From positions 1 through 36,771 of the forward strand of contig NZ_AOMC01000063.1 in assembly GCF_000336695.1 (NCBI RefSeq): a stretch of 36,771 nucleotides of DNA, in the 5' to 3' direction. The translations under genes and the position numbers were made by a program. The DNA comes from Halococcus morrhuae DSM 1307 (GTDB taxonomy: Archaea; Halobacteriota; Halobacteria; Halobacteriales; Halococcaceae). Positions 15,513-22,223 of this stretch are shown one piece after another (within the stretch, counting starts at the first letter, position 1; each line of letters starts with the position of its first letter). The notes under the pieces are model-generated. The model saw nothing but the letters and a program-made list of their open reading frames with translations. It ran no database searches and was not told the origin of the DNA.

Positions 15513-16304
15513 TCAGATCGCCGTCCAGCCGCCGTCGACGAATAAGAGCTGGCCGGTGACGTAGGAAGCGTTCTCGCTGGCGAGGAAGAGCGCCGCACCG
15601 GCGTTGTCGTCGGGATGGCCGGCCCGCCCGAGCGGAACGGGTTTGATGAACCCACCCTCCTCGCCGGCAGCTTCCTGAGCCTCGTCGGACCAGCCCTCGG
15701 TGAACTCGGTGGCGATCTGTCCGGGCGCGATCGCGTTCACCCGGATGTCGTGCTCGGCGAGTTCGAGCGCCGTGCCCTTGGTGATCATCTTGATCGCCCC
15801 CTTGGTCGAGTCGTACTGGACCTGGCCATGCTGAGCGACCCACGAGGAGATCGAGGCGGTGTTGACGATGCTCCCCGGTTCGTCGCGATCGATCATGTCC
15901 CGTGCGGCGGCCTGCGTCCCGAAGAACACGCCCTTGGGGTTCGTCTCATGAAGCCGATCGAAGTCCTCCTCGTCGACATCGAGAAAGGCCTCCGAGTGCT
16001 GGACGCCGGCGTTGTTCACCATCACGTCCACACCGCCGAACTCGCGGGCGGCCTCGACGACCGATTCGAGTTCGTCCGGATCCGAGACGTCCGTCTCGAC
16101 GTACTCGCCGGTGCTGCCCGACTCCGAAATCAGTTGATGGGTCGGCACGCTCTCTCCGTCCATCTTCGGCTCCTCGCGCACGTCGGCGACGATGACTGTT
16201 GCGCCCGCGCGCCCGAACCCGAGGGCGATGGCGCGTCCGATGCCTGCGCTGCCGCCGGTGACGATCACGGTCTCGTCGCTGTAATCGAAGTTCGCCGTTC
16301 CCAT
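15513..16304 (-). CDS. Short-chain dehydrogenase/reductase (glucose 1-dehydrogenase-like)
   Basis: A 263-residue classical SDR with NAD(P)-binding TGGSAGIG at residues 16-23, NNAG at 97-100, a catalytic serine near 151-153 and the Y164-x3-K168 pair (YDSTK). The C-terminus (PLGRAGHPDDNAGAALFLASE, then YVTGQLLFVDGGW) is the usual end of SDRs acting on sugars or small alcohols. The ATG at 16304 was chosen over GTG at 16319 because a TTTAAG box lies about 27 nt upstream. The next gene upstream is an UlaG-like hydrolase on the same strand 42 nt away, but each has its own promoter. Substrate unknown; the neighbouring enolase-superfamily gene suggests sugar or sugar-acid metabolism. Confidence 0.9.
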   Translation of the reverse strand: MGTANFDYSDETVIVTGGSAGIGRAIALGFGRAGATVIVADVREEPKMDGESVPTHQLISESGSTGEYVETDVSDPDELESVVEAAREFGGVDVMVNNAGVQHSEAFLDVDEEDFDRLHETNPKGVFFGTQAAARDMIDRDEPGSIVNTASISSWVAQHGQVQYDSTKGAIKMITKGTALELAEHDIRVNAIAPGQIATEFTEGWSDEAQEAAGEEGGFIKPVPLGRAGHPDDNAGAALFLASENASYVTGQLLFVDGGWTAI

Positions 16305-16327
16305 AGCCCCTGCTCGCACGTCGACCC

Positions 16328-16333
16328 CTTAAA
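16328..16333 (-). promoter_or_regulatory. TATA-like box of the SDR gene
   Basis: TTTAAG on the minus strand, about 27 nt before the ATG at 16304; it lies between the SDR and the upstream hydrolase gene. Confidence 0.55.
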
Positions 16334-16346
16334 TCCGCTGCCGGCG

Positions 16347-17207
16347 CTACTCGCGGCGATCCTGCAACTGCACGACGCCCGGTTCGCCGACGTCCACGCG
16401 ATCGCCGATGGAGACGATCTCGACGACCCGCGGGTACTCGTAGGAGGCCGCGTGTTCGTGGATGACCTTCGGATCGGAGCCCACGCCCTTCCACATGTCC
16501 CAGTGCACGGGCATCAACCGCTGGAGTTCGAGCTGGTTCGCCGCCTCGACGACCTGCTCGCCGTCGTTGTACCAGTCGGTCGGGTAGGTTTCTGGAGGAT
16601 TGTCCTCGGTGTGGAAGACGTTCCCGACGGTGCCGTAGGCGAGCACGCCGAGATCGATGTCGAACTCGTCGGCGATGTCGGCGAACTCGTCGGCGGGACG
16701 GGAGTCACCCGCTGCGAAGAAGGTGCCCGACTCGTGTTCGACGACGTAGGTCACTGGCTCCTCGGCATCGGGGTCGTTCGCGCCGCGGACGTGGATCGAA
16801 AGGTCGCCAACGGTGAAGTCGTCACCGGGCGCGACGGTCTCGGCTGGAGGAGCCTCGACATCACCATCGTAGTTCGGCGCGTCCTGGGAGGCCGCGGGCG
16901 CGTAGAGGTCGCCGCCGCACTCTTCGACGAGCGCGCGGTGGGAGGGCGGATGCATGTGATCGATATGCTCGTGCGTGACGAGGACGGCGTCGCAGAGCGT
17001 TGCGTCGGCGGGGTCCATCGGCACGGGGATCATCCGGATCGTGCGCGGCGGCGACCCGTCGCCGAGATACGGGTCGAGGTAGATCGTCGTTTCGGCGGTG
17101 CGGAGGACGTAGCCATTGCAACCGAGATACCAGACCGCGAGCCCGTCCGGGTCGGCGGCTTCGATCTCGTCCTGTACGAACCAGTCGCCCCACGTCGAGT
17201 GTACCAT
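16347..17207 (-). CDS. Metallo-beta-lactamase-fold hydrolase, UlaG-like
   Basis: A 286-residue MBL-fold protein. The metal site is H79-x-H81-x-D83-H84 in THEHIDHMH, with further ligands in AAGDS and a late histidine in PVHWDMWK. The overall layout resembles UlaG, the L-ascorbate-6-phosphate lactonase, and related proteins. ATG at 17207 is preferred to an upstream start at 17273 because TATATTA lies about 29 nt before it. An enolase-superfamily gene lies upstream on the same strand. Together they could open a sugar lactone and dehydrate the acid, but neither substrate can be read from sequence. UlaG homologues are also mis-named as generic Zn-dependent hydrolases. Confidence 0.88.
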   Translation of the reverse strand: MVHSTWGDWFVQDEIEAADPDGLAVWYLGCNGYVLRTAETTIYLDPYLGDGSPPRTIRMIPVPMDPADATLCDAVLVTHEHIDHMHPPSHRALVEECGGDLYAPAASQDAPNYDGDVEAPPAETVAPGDDFTVGDLSIHVRGANDPDAEEPVTYVVEHESGTFFAAGDSRPADEFADIADEFDIDLGVLAYGTVGNVFHTEDNPPETYPTDWYNDGEQVVEAANQLELQRLMPVHWDMWKGVGSDPKVIHEHAASYEYPRVVEIVSIGDRVDVGEPGVVQLQDRRE

Positions 17208-17232
17208 ACCGCGCAGGTTTCGCCCTCGATGG

Positions 17233-17239
17233 TAATATA
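17233..17239 (-). promoter_or_regulatory. TATA-like box of the UlaG-like gene
   Basis: TATATTA on the minus strand, about 29 nt before the ATG at 17207. It is the strongest TATA match in the window. Confidence 0.65.
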
Positions 17240-17274
17240 CTGCCGGCCGGCTCTCGTCGATCGCCCGCGCCACC

Positions 17275-17410
17275 CATGGCCCGTTGCGGTCGGCGCGCGC
17301 TCGCGCTCGTGTGCGAACGAAGTGAGCACCGAGCGCGGACCGGCGCGTGAGGGATGAGCGAAGCGATGCGACCGTAGGGAGCGAGCGGAGCGAATCGGCT
17401 GGGGAGGTAT
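17275..17410. repeat. Non-coding stretch with GAACGAAGTGAGC-type motifs
   Basis: Between the UlaG-like gene and the enolase-superfamily gene lies a GC-rich segment with GCGAACGAAGTGAGCAC, ATGAGCGAAGCGATGC and GGAGCGAGCGGAGCGAAT. These short self-complementary words are shared with the repeat elements at 3478 and 21911, but the ordered blocks and A/T tracts of those copies are absent. It may be a decayed or shorter relative. The rest of the gap up to 17499 shows no gene. Confidence 0.4.
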
Positions 17411-17499
17411 GTGGGCGGTGCGGTTCTCGTTTGCATCGGGATTCGCTGCGGACGAATCAACTGTTGCCCGATTTCGAACAGGAATGTCTGCGATTCGCC

Positions 17500-18663
17500 C
17501 TACTCGTAGGTTCGCCCGCCGGTTTTGTGCTCGTCGATGAACACCCAGTCGTACTCGATGCCGAGGCCCGGCCCGTCAGGCACGGGCACGGTCCCCTCGC
17601 TATCGATCGAACCGAGCTGGTCACCGTACTCCTCGTAGATCGGTGGGGCGGTGTTCTGACAGTCGGGGTGGACCAGCGCCATCTCGTAGTAGTTCGCGTT
17701 GCGCATCCCGGCCATGCAGTGGCGCTGGGCCGGACCCGGCGAGTGGATCTCGACGTCGAGACCGTGGCCCTCGGCCATGTGGGCGATCTTCATCGCGCCG
17801 GTAATGCCCGCGTCGTATTCGGGATCGGCGCGGACGAAGTCGGTCGCCTCGCGGTCGACGAAGTCGGTGTGTGATTCGAGCCCGCGGACGTGTTCGGTCT
17901 GGAGGATCGGCGTGTCGAGCTGCTGGCGGAGCTTTCGGTGGGCGTGCTGGGAGATGCCGCCGTCGCGGAAGGGGTCCTCGTACCAGAGGAACTCCTGTTC
18001 GTCGCACGCGCGGCCGACCTTCAGCGCATCGCCGAAGGTCTCGTACTCGCAGGCGGGGTCGATCATCAGATCCATCCCGGGCACGCGCTGGCCGACCGCG
18101 CGGACGGTCTCGATCTCACGGTCGATGTCGCGGCGCTCGTCGCTACCGCCCCACCCATGAATTTTGAACCCGCCGTAGCCCATCTCCTGGCACTGTTCGG
18201 CGAAGTCGGCGTAGGCCTCGGGCGAGTCGAGTCCGCCGTTATCGTCGGCGTGATAGGTCGAGGCGTAGGCGGGCAGGCGCTCGCGATACTGACCGAGCAG
18301 TTCGGCGATGGATGCGCCGTAGTGTTTGCCGGCGAGATCCCAGAGTGCGATGTCAACCGGTCCGATCCCCATGCGGTCATACTTTCGAAGGGCGCGTTTC
18401 ATCTCCGACCAGTGGCGCTCGCGCCGGAGGGGGTTCTTCCCGATGAGATAGTCGGCGACCTCGTGAAACTGAGCGAACGCCGGCGAGTTGCCGCCGACGA
18501 ACTCGCCGGTGAGATCGCCGTCGGTGTGGACACGAATGCTGAACAGCCGACGTTCGGTGGTCTCTCCGGGCTCGTAGACGAGGTTGAACCCCGGATCCGA
18601 GCCGACGTCGGAGAGCATGTAGCTAAATTCCGTCGTTTCGATGCGCGTGATTTTCGGCGGCAT
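17500..18663 (-). CDS. Enolase-superfamily enzyme (mandelate racemase/muconate-lactonizing type)
   Basis: A 387-residue enolase-superfamily protein. A K167-x-H169 motif is seen in GGFKIHG; magnesium ligands fit D202 (MIDPACEY), E229 (WYEDPF) and E257 (QTEHV); H307 in VEIHSPG is a candidate general base. These positions suggest a sugar-acid dehydratase or racemase of the MR group, which abstracts the proton alpha to a carboxylate. The N-terminal capping domain covers about residues 1-130. Length is typical. An AT-rich run (TTTTTCTATCA) ends about 26 nt before the ATG at 18663. The UlaG-like hydrolase is the next gene downstream on the same strand. The exact reaction is unknown. Confidence 0.9.
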   Translation of the reverse strand: MPPKITRIETTEFSYMLSDVGSDPGFNLVYEPGETTERRLFSIRVHTDGDLTGEFVGGNSPAFAQFHEVADYLIGKNPLRRERHWSEMKRALRKYDRMGIGPVDIALWDLAGKHYGASIAELLGQYRERLPAYASTYHADDNGGLDSPEAYADFAEQCQEMGYGGFKIHGWGGSDERRDIDREIETVRAVGQRVPGMDLMIDPACEYETFGDALKVGRACDEQEFLWYEDPFRDGGISQHAHRKLRQQLDTPILQTEHVRGLESHTDFVDREATDFVRADPEYDAGITGAMKIAHMAEGHGLDVEIHSPGPAQRHCMAGMRNANYYEMALVHPDCQNTAPPIYEEYGDQLGSIDSEGTVPVPDGPGLGIEYDWVFIDEHKTGGRTYE

Positions 18664-18822
18664 GACGACCCGCTACACAACCGTGATAGAAAAACCCATC
18701 TGATGCCATCGCACTTTCCGCTGTCGACGCTCCACGATCACGCCGATTATCCCGATCACGTCGACCTCGTTGATCACGTGTCTGCGCCATGTTTGCTGGC
18801 CCGTCCGTCGAACCGGTGGCCG

Positions 18823-18828
18823 TATATG
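18823..18828 (+). promoter_or_regulatory. TATA-like box of the membrane-protein gene
   Basis: TATATG, centred about 26 nt before the ATG at 18852; it fixes this start against a longer in-frame option at 18789. Confidence 0.6.
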
Positions 18829-18851
18829 GCAGACGATACAACCCCCGAACA

Positions 18852-20051
18852 ATGACTTCCAGCACGGACCGCACCGCCACGGATCGGTCGGACGGCCGTT
18901 TCGGAAGCCGACGTCTCGGGCGCGCCATGCTCACGGCCGTCCTCCTCGTCGCCGGGCTCGGCTCCATGCCGGTCGCCTCCGCCCACGGCGGAACCGTCAC
19001 GGTCAACGGGTTCAGACTCGAACAGTGGTTCGGGCTCATCCCACTCGTCGTCGGTCTCGGGATCGTCGTCGCCAGCCAGTATCTGCATCGCCTGCGGCCG
19101 GCAGCGGCCCGTTACCGCCTCCAGGGGACCATCGTCGGTCTCGTGGTGGGGATCTTCGGCGCGATCTGGATCGTCCAGCTCTCGCCCTACGAGTGGCTGA
19201 CCGCCCAGCCGATCGTTCCGCGGGCGATCCACGCCCCGCTGATGCTGCTCGTGGGTGCGGGCATCATGCTCGCGAGCGTTCTCGTCGGTCAGTTCCGCTG
19301 GTCCCGGCAACCCCGGTTCGCCGGTCTCGGCGTACTCCTCGGGATGTGGGTCGCCTATCCAGGACTCTCCGCGCTCGGGCTCTATACCGAGACGAACTCG
19401 CTCGGCTATCTCGTCGTCCTCGGACTCGTCGTCGCGCTCGGCTACGTCCTCTATCGGGACGCCGGTGGTCTGATCCGTCGACTCCTTGCCGACCGGACGG
19501 CCCGCCAATTCGGGGTCGCCGTCGGCGCGCTCTCGGTGCTCTTCTTCGCGTTCTCGTCGGGCATGCTCTATCTGATTCCCGACGACGGCACCGGCGTGTC
19601 GCTCTCGGAACAGATCGTCTCCGTGCTGCCGGTGGCCGACCCGCTGGTGATGTGGCCGGCCGTCGAGTTCTGGTATCCCACCGTGCCGATCGGCGGGGTG
19701 ATCTCGGTCGGGACGGTGCTCCTCGTCACCCTGTTCGGCACGCTCATCGGGCTGAATGCGGCGCTCTTCGCCTTCCAGTCCGGTAGCGGGACCTCCCAGA
19801 CGAGTGCAGGGATCGCCGGCATCGCCGCCCCGCAAGCGTGCTGTTGCTGTGGCCCGGCACTCTCACAGATCGCCGTCGTCACGCTCGGCCCGTCGGCCGG
19901 CGCGCCGATCTATCTGCTGTTCGGCGATCCCTCCTCGTCGATCGGCTCGCTGTTTTTCGTCGCCAGCGTGGCCGTTCTGACGGGGCTGCTCGTCCGCGCC
20001 ACCGACCGGCCCGACGAACCCCAGCCCGAACCTGCGACCGCGCCCGCGTAA
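18852..20051 (+). CDS. Conserved multi-spanning membrane protein with CCCCG motif
   Basis: A 399-residue integral membrane protein that I do not recognise as a named family. An N-terminal hydrophobic segment (LTAVLLVAGLGSMPVASAHGG, about 26-46) looks like a signal peptide or first membrane helix. Eight or so further hydrophobic segments follow, in a pattern of short loops (for example LIPLVVGLGIVVA, GTIVGLVVGIFGAIWIV, LMLLVGAGIMLASVLVG). Four consecutive cysteines, C330-C333 in PQACCCCGP, precede a final membrane pair and an acidic-proline tail. The cysteine cluster is unusual in haloarchaeal membrane proteins and suggests metal or thiol chemistry; this is inference. It is convergent with a TetR-family gene. 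Confidence 0.75.
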   Translation: MTSSTDRTATDRSDGRFGSRRLGRAMLTAVLLVAGLGSMPVASAHGGTVTVNGFRLEQWFGLIPLVVGLGIVVASQYLHRLRPAAARYRLQGTIVGLVVGIFGAIWIVQLSPYEWLTAQPIVPRAIHAPLMLLVGAGIMLASVLVGQFRWSRQPRFAGLGVLLGMWVAYPGLSALGLYTETNSLGYLVVLGLVVALGYVLYRDAGGLIRRLLADRTARQFGVAVGALSVLFFAFSSGMLYLIPDDGTGVSLSEQIVSVLPVADPLVMWPAVEFWYPTVPIGGVISVGTVLLVTLFGTLIGLNAALFAFQSGSGTSQTSAGIAGIAAPQACCCCGPALSQIAVVTLGPSAGAPIYLLFGDPSSSIGSLFFVASVAVLTGLLVRATDRPDEPQPEPATAPA

Positions 20052-20220
20052 CTCACGGACGATACTGTCTCTATCGAGCAGTTCGGCTGCTACTGACGAC
20101 GCAGCGGCTATCCATCCAGATGAACCAGCACTGGCTCACAACGAGTAACTCGACTGTAGTAACGAGCAGGGCCTGCGCCCGAGCGATGAAGACGTGATTG
20201 TGTCGCCCGCCCTCGATCGG

Positions 20221-20820
20221 TCAGTCGTCCCCGTCGGCGATGAGCCGTGACTCGACGAGATCGACGACAGCCTCGCGGGCGGCGGTGACGTCGTCGTCGG
20301 TCGTCACGCGGCGCAGCATCGCGCCGGTGACCGTCGACACCAGCAGCGTGGCCGTCTCCTCGACACCGATCTCGCGGAAGCTCCCGTCGTCGACACCGGC
20401 GGCGAGCACGTCGACGAACGCATCGTGGATGAGCCGGTCGACGCGAGTGAACTGTTCGCGGTAGGCTTCCTTCGAGAGCGCCCGCGAGCGCAGTTCGAAC
20501 AGCGCGAGCTGAAACTCCCGATGCTCGTCCGGCGGCGACTCCGGAAGGAATTCGTCGACGAGTGTCCACAGCTGTTCGTCCGGACTCTCGTCTCTATCGA
20601 TCGCGTCCTCGATGGAGAACTGGTCGAGCAGATACGAGAGAAACGCGATGAGGATCTCGTCTTTCGTGTCGTAGTGGTAGTAGAGCAGCGATTTGCTCTT
20701 GTCGAACTCGTCGGCGATCGCCTGGATCGTGAGGTCGGCGTAGCCGTGCTCACAGAGGGCTCGATACGTCGCCTCCATGATCTCGATCTGTGTCTCGTTG
20801 CGGGCGGTGTCCGCACTCAT
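20221..20820 (-). CDS. TetR/AcrR-family transcriptional regulator
   Basis: A 199-residue regulator. The N-terminal DNA-binding domain covers about residues 10-60 and ends in the classic helix-turn-helix words TIQAIADEFDKSKSLLYYHY and TKDEIL. The rest is an all-helical ligand-binding and dimer domain. An imperfect 18-bp palindrome lies 2-20 bp before its ATG and is a good candidate for autorepression. The gene is convergent with the CCCC membrane protein and followed upstream by tRNA-Arg, so its targets are not obvious from position. The ligand is unknown. Confidence 0.93.
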   Translation of the reverse strand: MSADTARNETQIEIMEATYRALCEHGYADLTIQAIADEFDKSKSLLYYHYDTKDEILIAFLSYLLDQFSIEDAIDRDESPDEQLWTLVDEFLPESPPDEHREFQLALFELRSRALSKEAYREQFTRVDRLIHDAFVDVLAAGVDDGSFREIGVEETATLLVSTVTGAMLRRVTTDDDVTAAREAVVDLVESRLIADGDD

Positions 20821-20822
20821 GG

Positions 20823-20840
20823 TAACTAACTATTCAGTCA
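20823..20840. promoter_or_regulatory. Candidate TetR operator
   Basis: TAACTAA (20823-20829), 4-bp spacer CTAT, then TCAGTCA (20834-20840). The half-sites match as an inverted repeat at 5 of 7 positions, both mismatches being transitions. It sits 2 bp before the start codon of the regulator gene, where bound protein would block transcription initiation. Confidence 0.45.
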
Positions 20841-20896
20841 AGATGGAAAAGCGCATCGCTCCGTGTCGGCTCGCTCGTCGCTTCGGTCCTCGTGCA

Positions 20897-20969
20897 CGGG
20901 CGCGACGGGATTTGAACCCGCGACGTCTTGGTCCGGAACCAAGAACTCTATCCACTGAGCTACGCGCCC
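20897..20969 (-). tRNA. tRNA-Arg (anticodon CCG)
   Basis: A 73-nt cloverleaf on the minus strand. Acceptor GGGCGCG pairs with CGCGCCC, D arm GCTCAGTGGATAGAGT, anticodon stem CTTGG/CCAAG with loop TTCCGGA giving anticodon CCG, T arm GCGGGTTCAAATCCCGT, discriminator G. No intron is visible. Confidence 0.95.
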
Positions 20970-21013
20970 ACAGAACAGGAGAAGGAGGTCGGTGGTTTAG
21001 GCGTTGTGATAGC

Positions 21014-21598
21014 TCAGGGCGTCTCGTTCGTTTCGAGCGTCATGTCGGACGTCGGGTAGGCGACACAGGTCAGCGTGTAGCCGTCGCCGACTTCGTCCTC
21101 GCTAAGCATCTCCTGGCCATCGTGGGTGAGATAGTCCTCGGAGGGGCCGTCGGCGACGTGGCCGCCACAGGAGAGACACTGGCCTTCACGGCAGGCGTAG
21201 GGGAGATCCCAGCCCTGCTCCTCGCCGGCTTCGAGCAGCGTCTGGTTTTCGGGCACGTCGAGCGTCTCGCCTTCCTTCTCGTACTCGATCTCGTACACCT
21301 CGGCCTCGTCGTCCGGGATGGCGGCCGGACTTGCGGACTCCTCGCTCTCTTCGCCCTCGGCGAGTTCACCTTCGGCACCGCCCTCGCCACCGATCGCTCC
21401 GGCCGGAGCCCCACCGCCACCGATCGATCGGTTCATCGGCTCGGGGAAGTTCGTCTCCGGAACGCTCTCGGCACGCCGTTCGAGAACCGACTGCGAGACG
21501 TCGTCAGGGATGGGGCGCTCGGTGCCCGAGGAGAGATGCAACACCACCGTCATCAGCACCAGCAGAACGCCTATCGACAGCCCGAATGCCTCGACCAT
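21014..21598 (-). CDS. Membrane-anchored 2Fe-2S ferredoxin
   Basis: A 194-residue protein with one N-terminal membrane helix (about residues 5-22, GLSIGVLLVLMTVVL), a low-complexity linker rich in Gly, Ala and Glu (about 58-95), and a C-terminal plant-type ferredoxin domain. Cluster ligands are C136, C141, C144 in CREGQCLSC and C178 in LTCVAYP. The helix has no obvious cleavage site, so the domain is likely tethered. Which side of the membrane it faces is not certain; the lack of a twin-arginine signal favours the cytoplasmic side. It would feed electrons to or from a membrane complex. A TATA-like GTTAAAC lies about 25 nt before the ATG. No partner gene is adjacent. Confidence 0.9.
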   Translation of the reverse strand: MVEAFGLSIGVLLVLMTVVLHLSSGTERPIPDDVSQSVLERRAESVPETNFPEPMNRSIGGGGAPAGAIGGEGGAEGELAEGEESEESASPAAIPDDEAEVYEIEYEKEGETLDVPENQTLLEAGEEQGWDLPYACREGQCLSCGGHVADGPSEDYLTHDGQEMLSEDEVGDGYTLTCVAYPTSDMTLETNETP

Positions 21599-21619
21599 GT
21601 CCGGCGTATGGAAGGGCGG

Positions 21620-21625
21620 TTTAAC
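21620..21625 (-). promoter_or_regulatory. TATA-like box of the tethered-ferredoxin gene
   Basis: GTTAAA on the minus strand, about 25 nt before the ATG at 21598, consistent with a leaderless mRNA. Confidence 0.5.
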
Positions 21626-21647
21626 TACCTATTGATTCCCCGCACCC

Positions 21648-21703
21648 CACCTTTTGCTGCGCTCGTTCGCTTCGCTCACTCACTGGCAAAATCTGGACCA
21701 AAA
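21648..21703 (-). repeat. Repeat terminal module, copy without the rest of the element
   Basis: Plus-strand order: CACCTTTT, then CGTTCGCTTCGCTCAC, then GCAAAATCTG and ACCAAAA. The same words with the same spacing recur at 21912-21970 and, in the opposite orientation and more diverged, at 3716-3785. This copy is not followed by the GAGGGCTTC and GGATGAAGG blocks of the full element but by a hairpin array. Confidence 0.7.
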
Positions 21704-21724
21704 GCCTCGTCGCTCCCTCGTCTC

Positions 21725-21862
21725 GCGGCTTCGCCGCTCGACATTCGAGGTCGTTCGAGAGGCGCAAAGCGCCTCTCGTGATCTCGAAGTGCCGAAGGCA
21801 CTTCGAAGAGTCATCGGAAGACCGCAGGTCTTCCGAGATGACGAGACGGCTTCGCCGTCTCG
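21725..21862. repeat. Array of five hairpins with three-base loops
   Basis: Five consecutive perfect inverted repeats: 21725-21737 (5 bp, loop TTC), 21756-21778 (10 bp, loop AAA), 21784-21806 (10 bp, loop GAA), 21814-21836 (10 bp, loop GCA) and 21842-21862 (9 bp, loop TTC). Loop centres are 36, 28, 30 and 27 nt apart. The stems do not share sequence, so this is a repeat of shape rather than of sequence. The four larger hairpins are separated by only 5-7 nt. Confidence 0.8.
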
Positions 21863-21910
21863 AACCACGCTTCGCGCCTCGCTTCGGTCACTCCTCGGCC
21901 CGCTCAACTC

Positions 21911-22150
21911 GCACCTTTTTACTTCACCCGTTCGCTTCGCTCACGGGTTCGCAAAAATCTGCACCAAAAACTCCCACTCACTCGCCTGCGGCTCGTTCGC
22001 GGTACGGATGCTGCCGCTCCGCTACAGCCACCGCAGAAGCCCTCGCTCACTCACTCCGTTCGTGACCTCGCCCTTCATCCACCAGGGCCGCCACCACAGC
22101 ACCGCAGCCGTCCGGCGGCCGCACCGCCACCGCCACGCGGCCGTGGGGCT
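21911..22150 (-). repeat. Dispersed intergenic repeat element, copy 2
   Basis: Read on the minus strand it has, in order, a GGCGGTGGCGGTGCGG-type tract, GGATGAAGGGCGAGG, a GAACGGAGTGAG word, GAGGGCTTCTGCGGTGG, CAGCATCCG, GCGAGTGAG, two T-tracts (GTTTTTGGTGCAGATTTTTGC) split as in copy 1, and AGTAAAAAGGTGC. Order and spacing match the copy at 3478-3785. It sits between divergent genes, so it is not simply a terminator. The open reading frame that runs through it into the synthetase gene is an accident of composition. Bases 22151-22223 hold only the weak promoter region of that gene. Confidence 0.75.
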
Positions 22151-22223
22151 GCCACCATCGTCGTCAAATCCCACCGCCTGTGTCCGGGCCAACAGCTATG
22201 GTCGCTGCGTGACATCGACGACC

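Noticed and set aside
21725-21862. CRISPR array
   Set aside because: The units share shape but not sequence, are about 20 nt long with 5-7 nt gaps, and no cas genes are present.
21654-22223. In-frame 190-codon N-terminal extension of the long-chain acyl-CoA synthetase
   Set aside because: It reads through the repeat module, hairpin array and repeat element, has Ser/Arg-rich non-acidic sequence unlike haloarchaeal proteins, and the family starts at MSDGDWRTAE.
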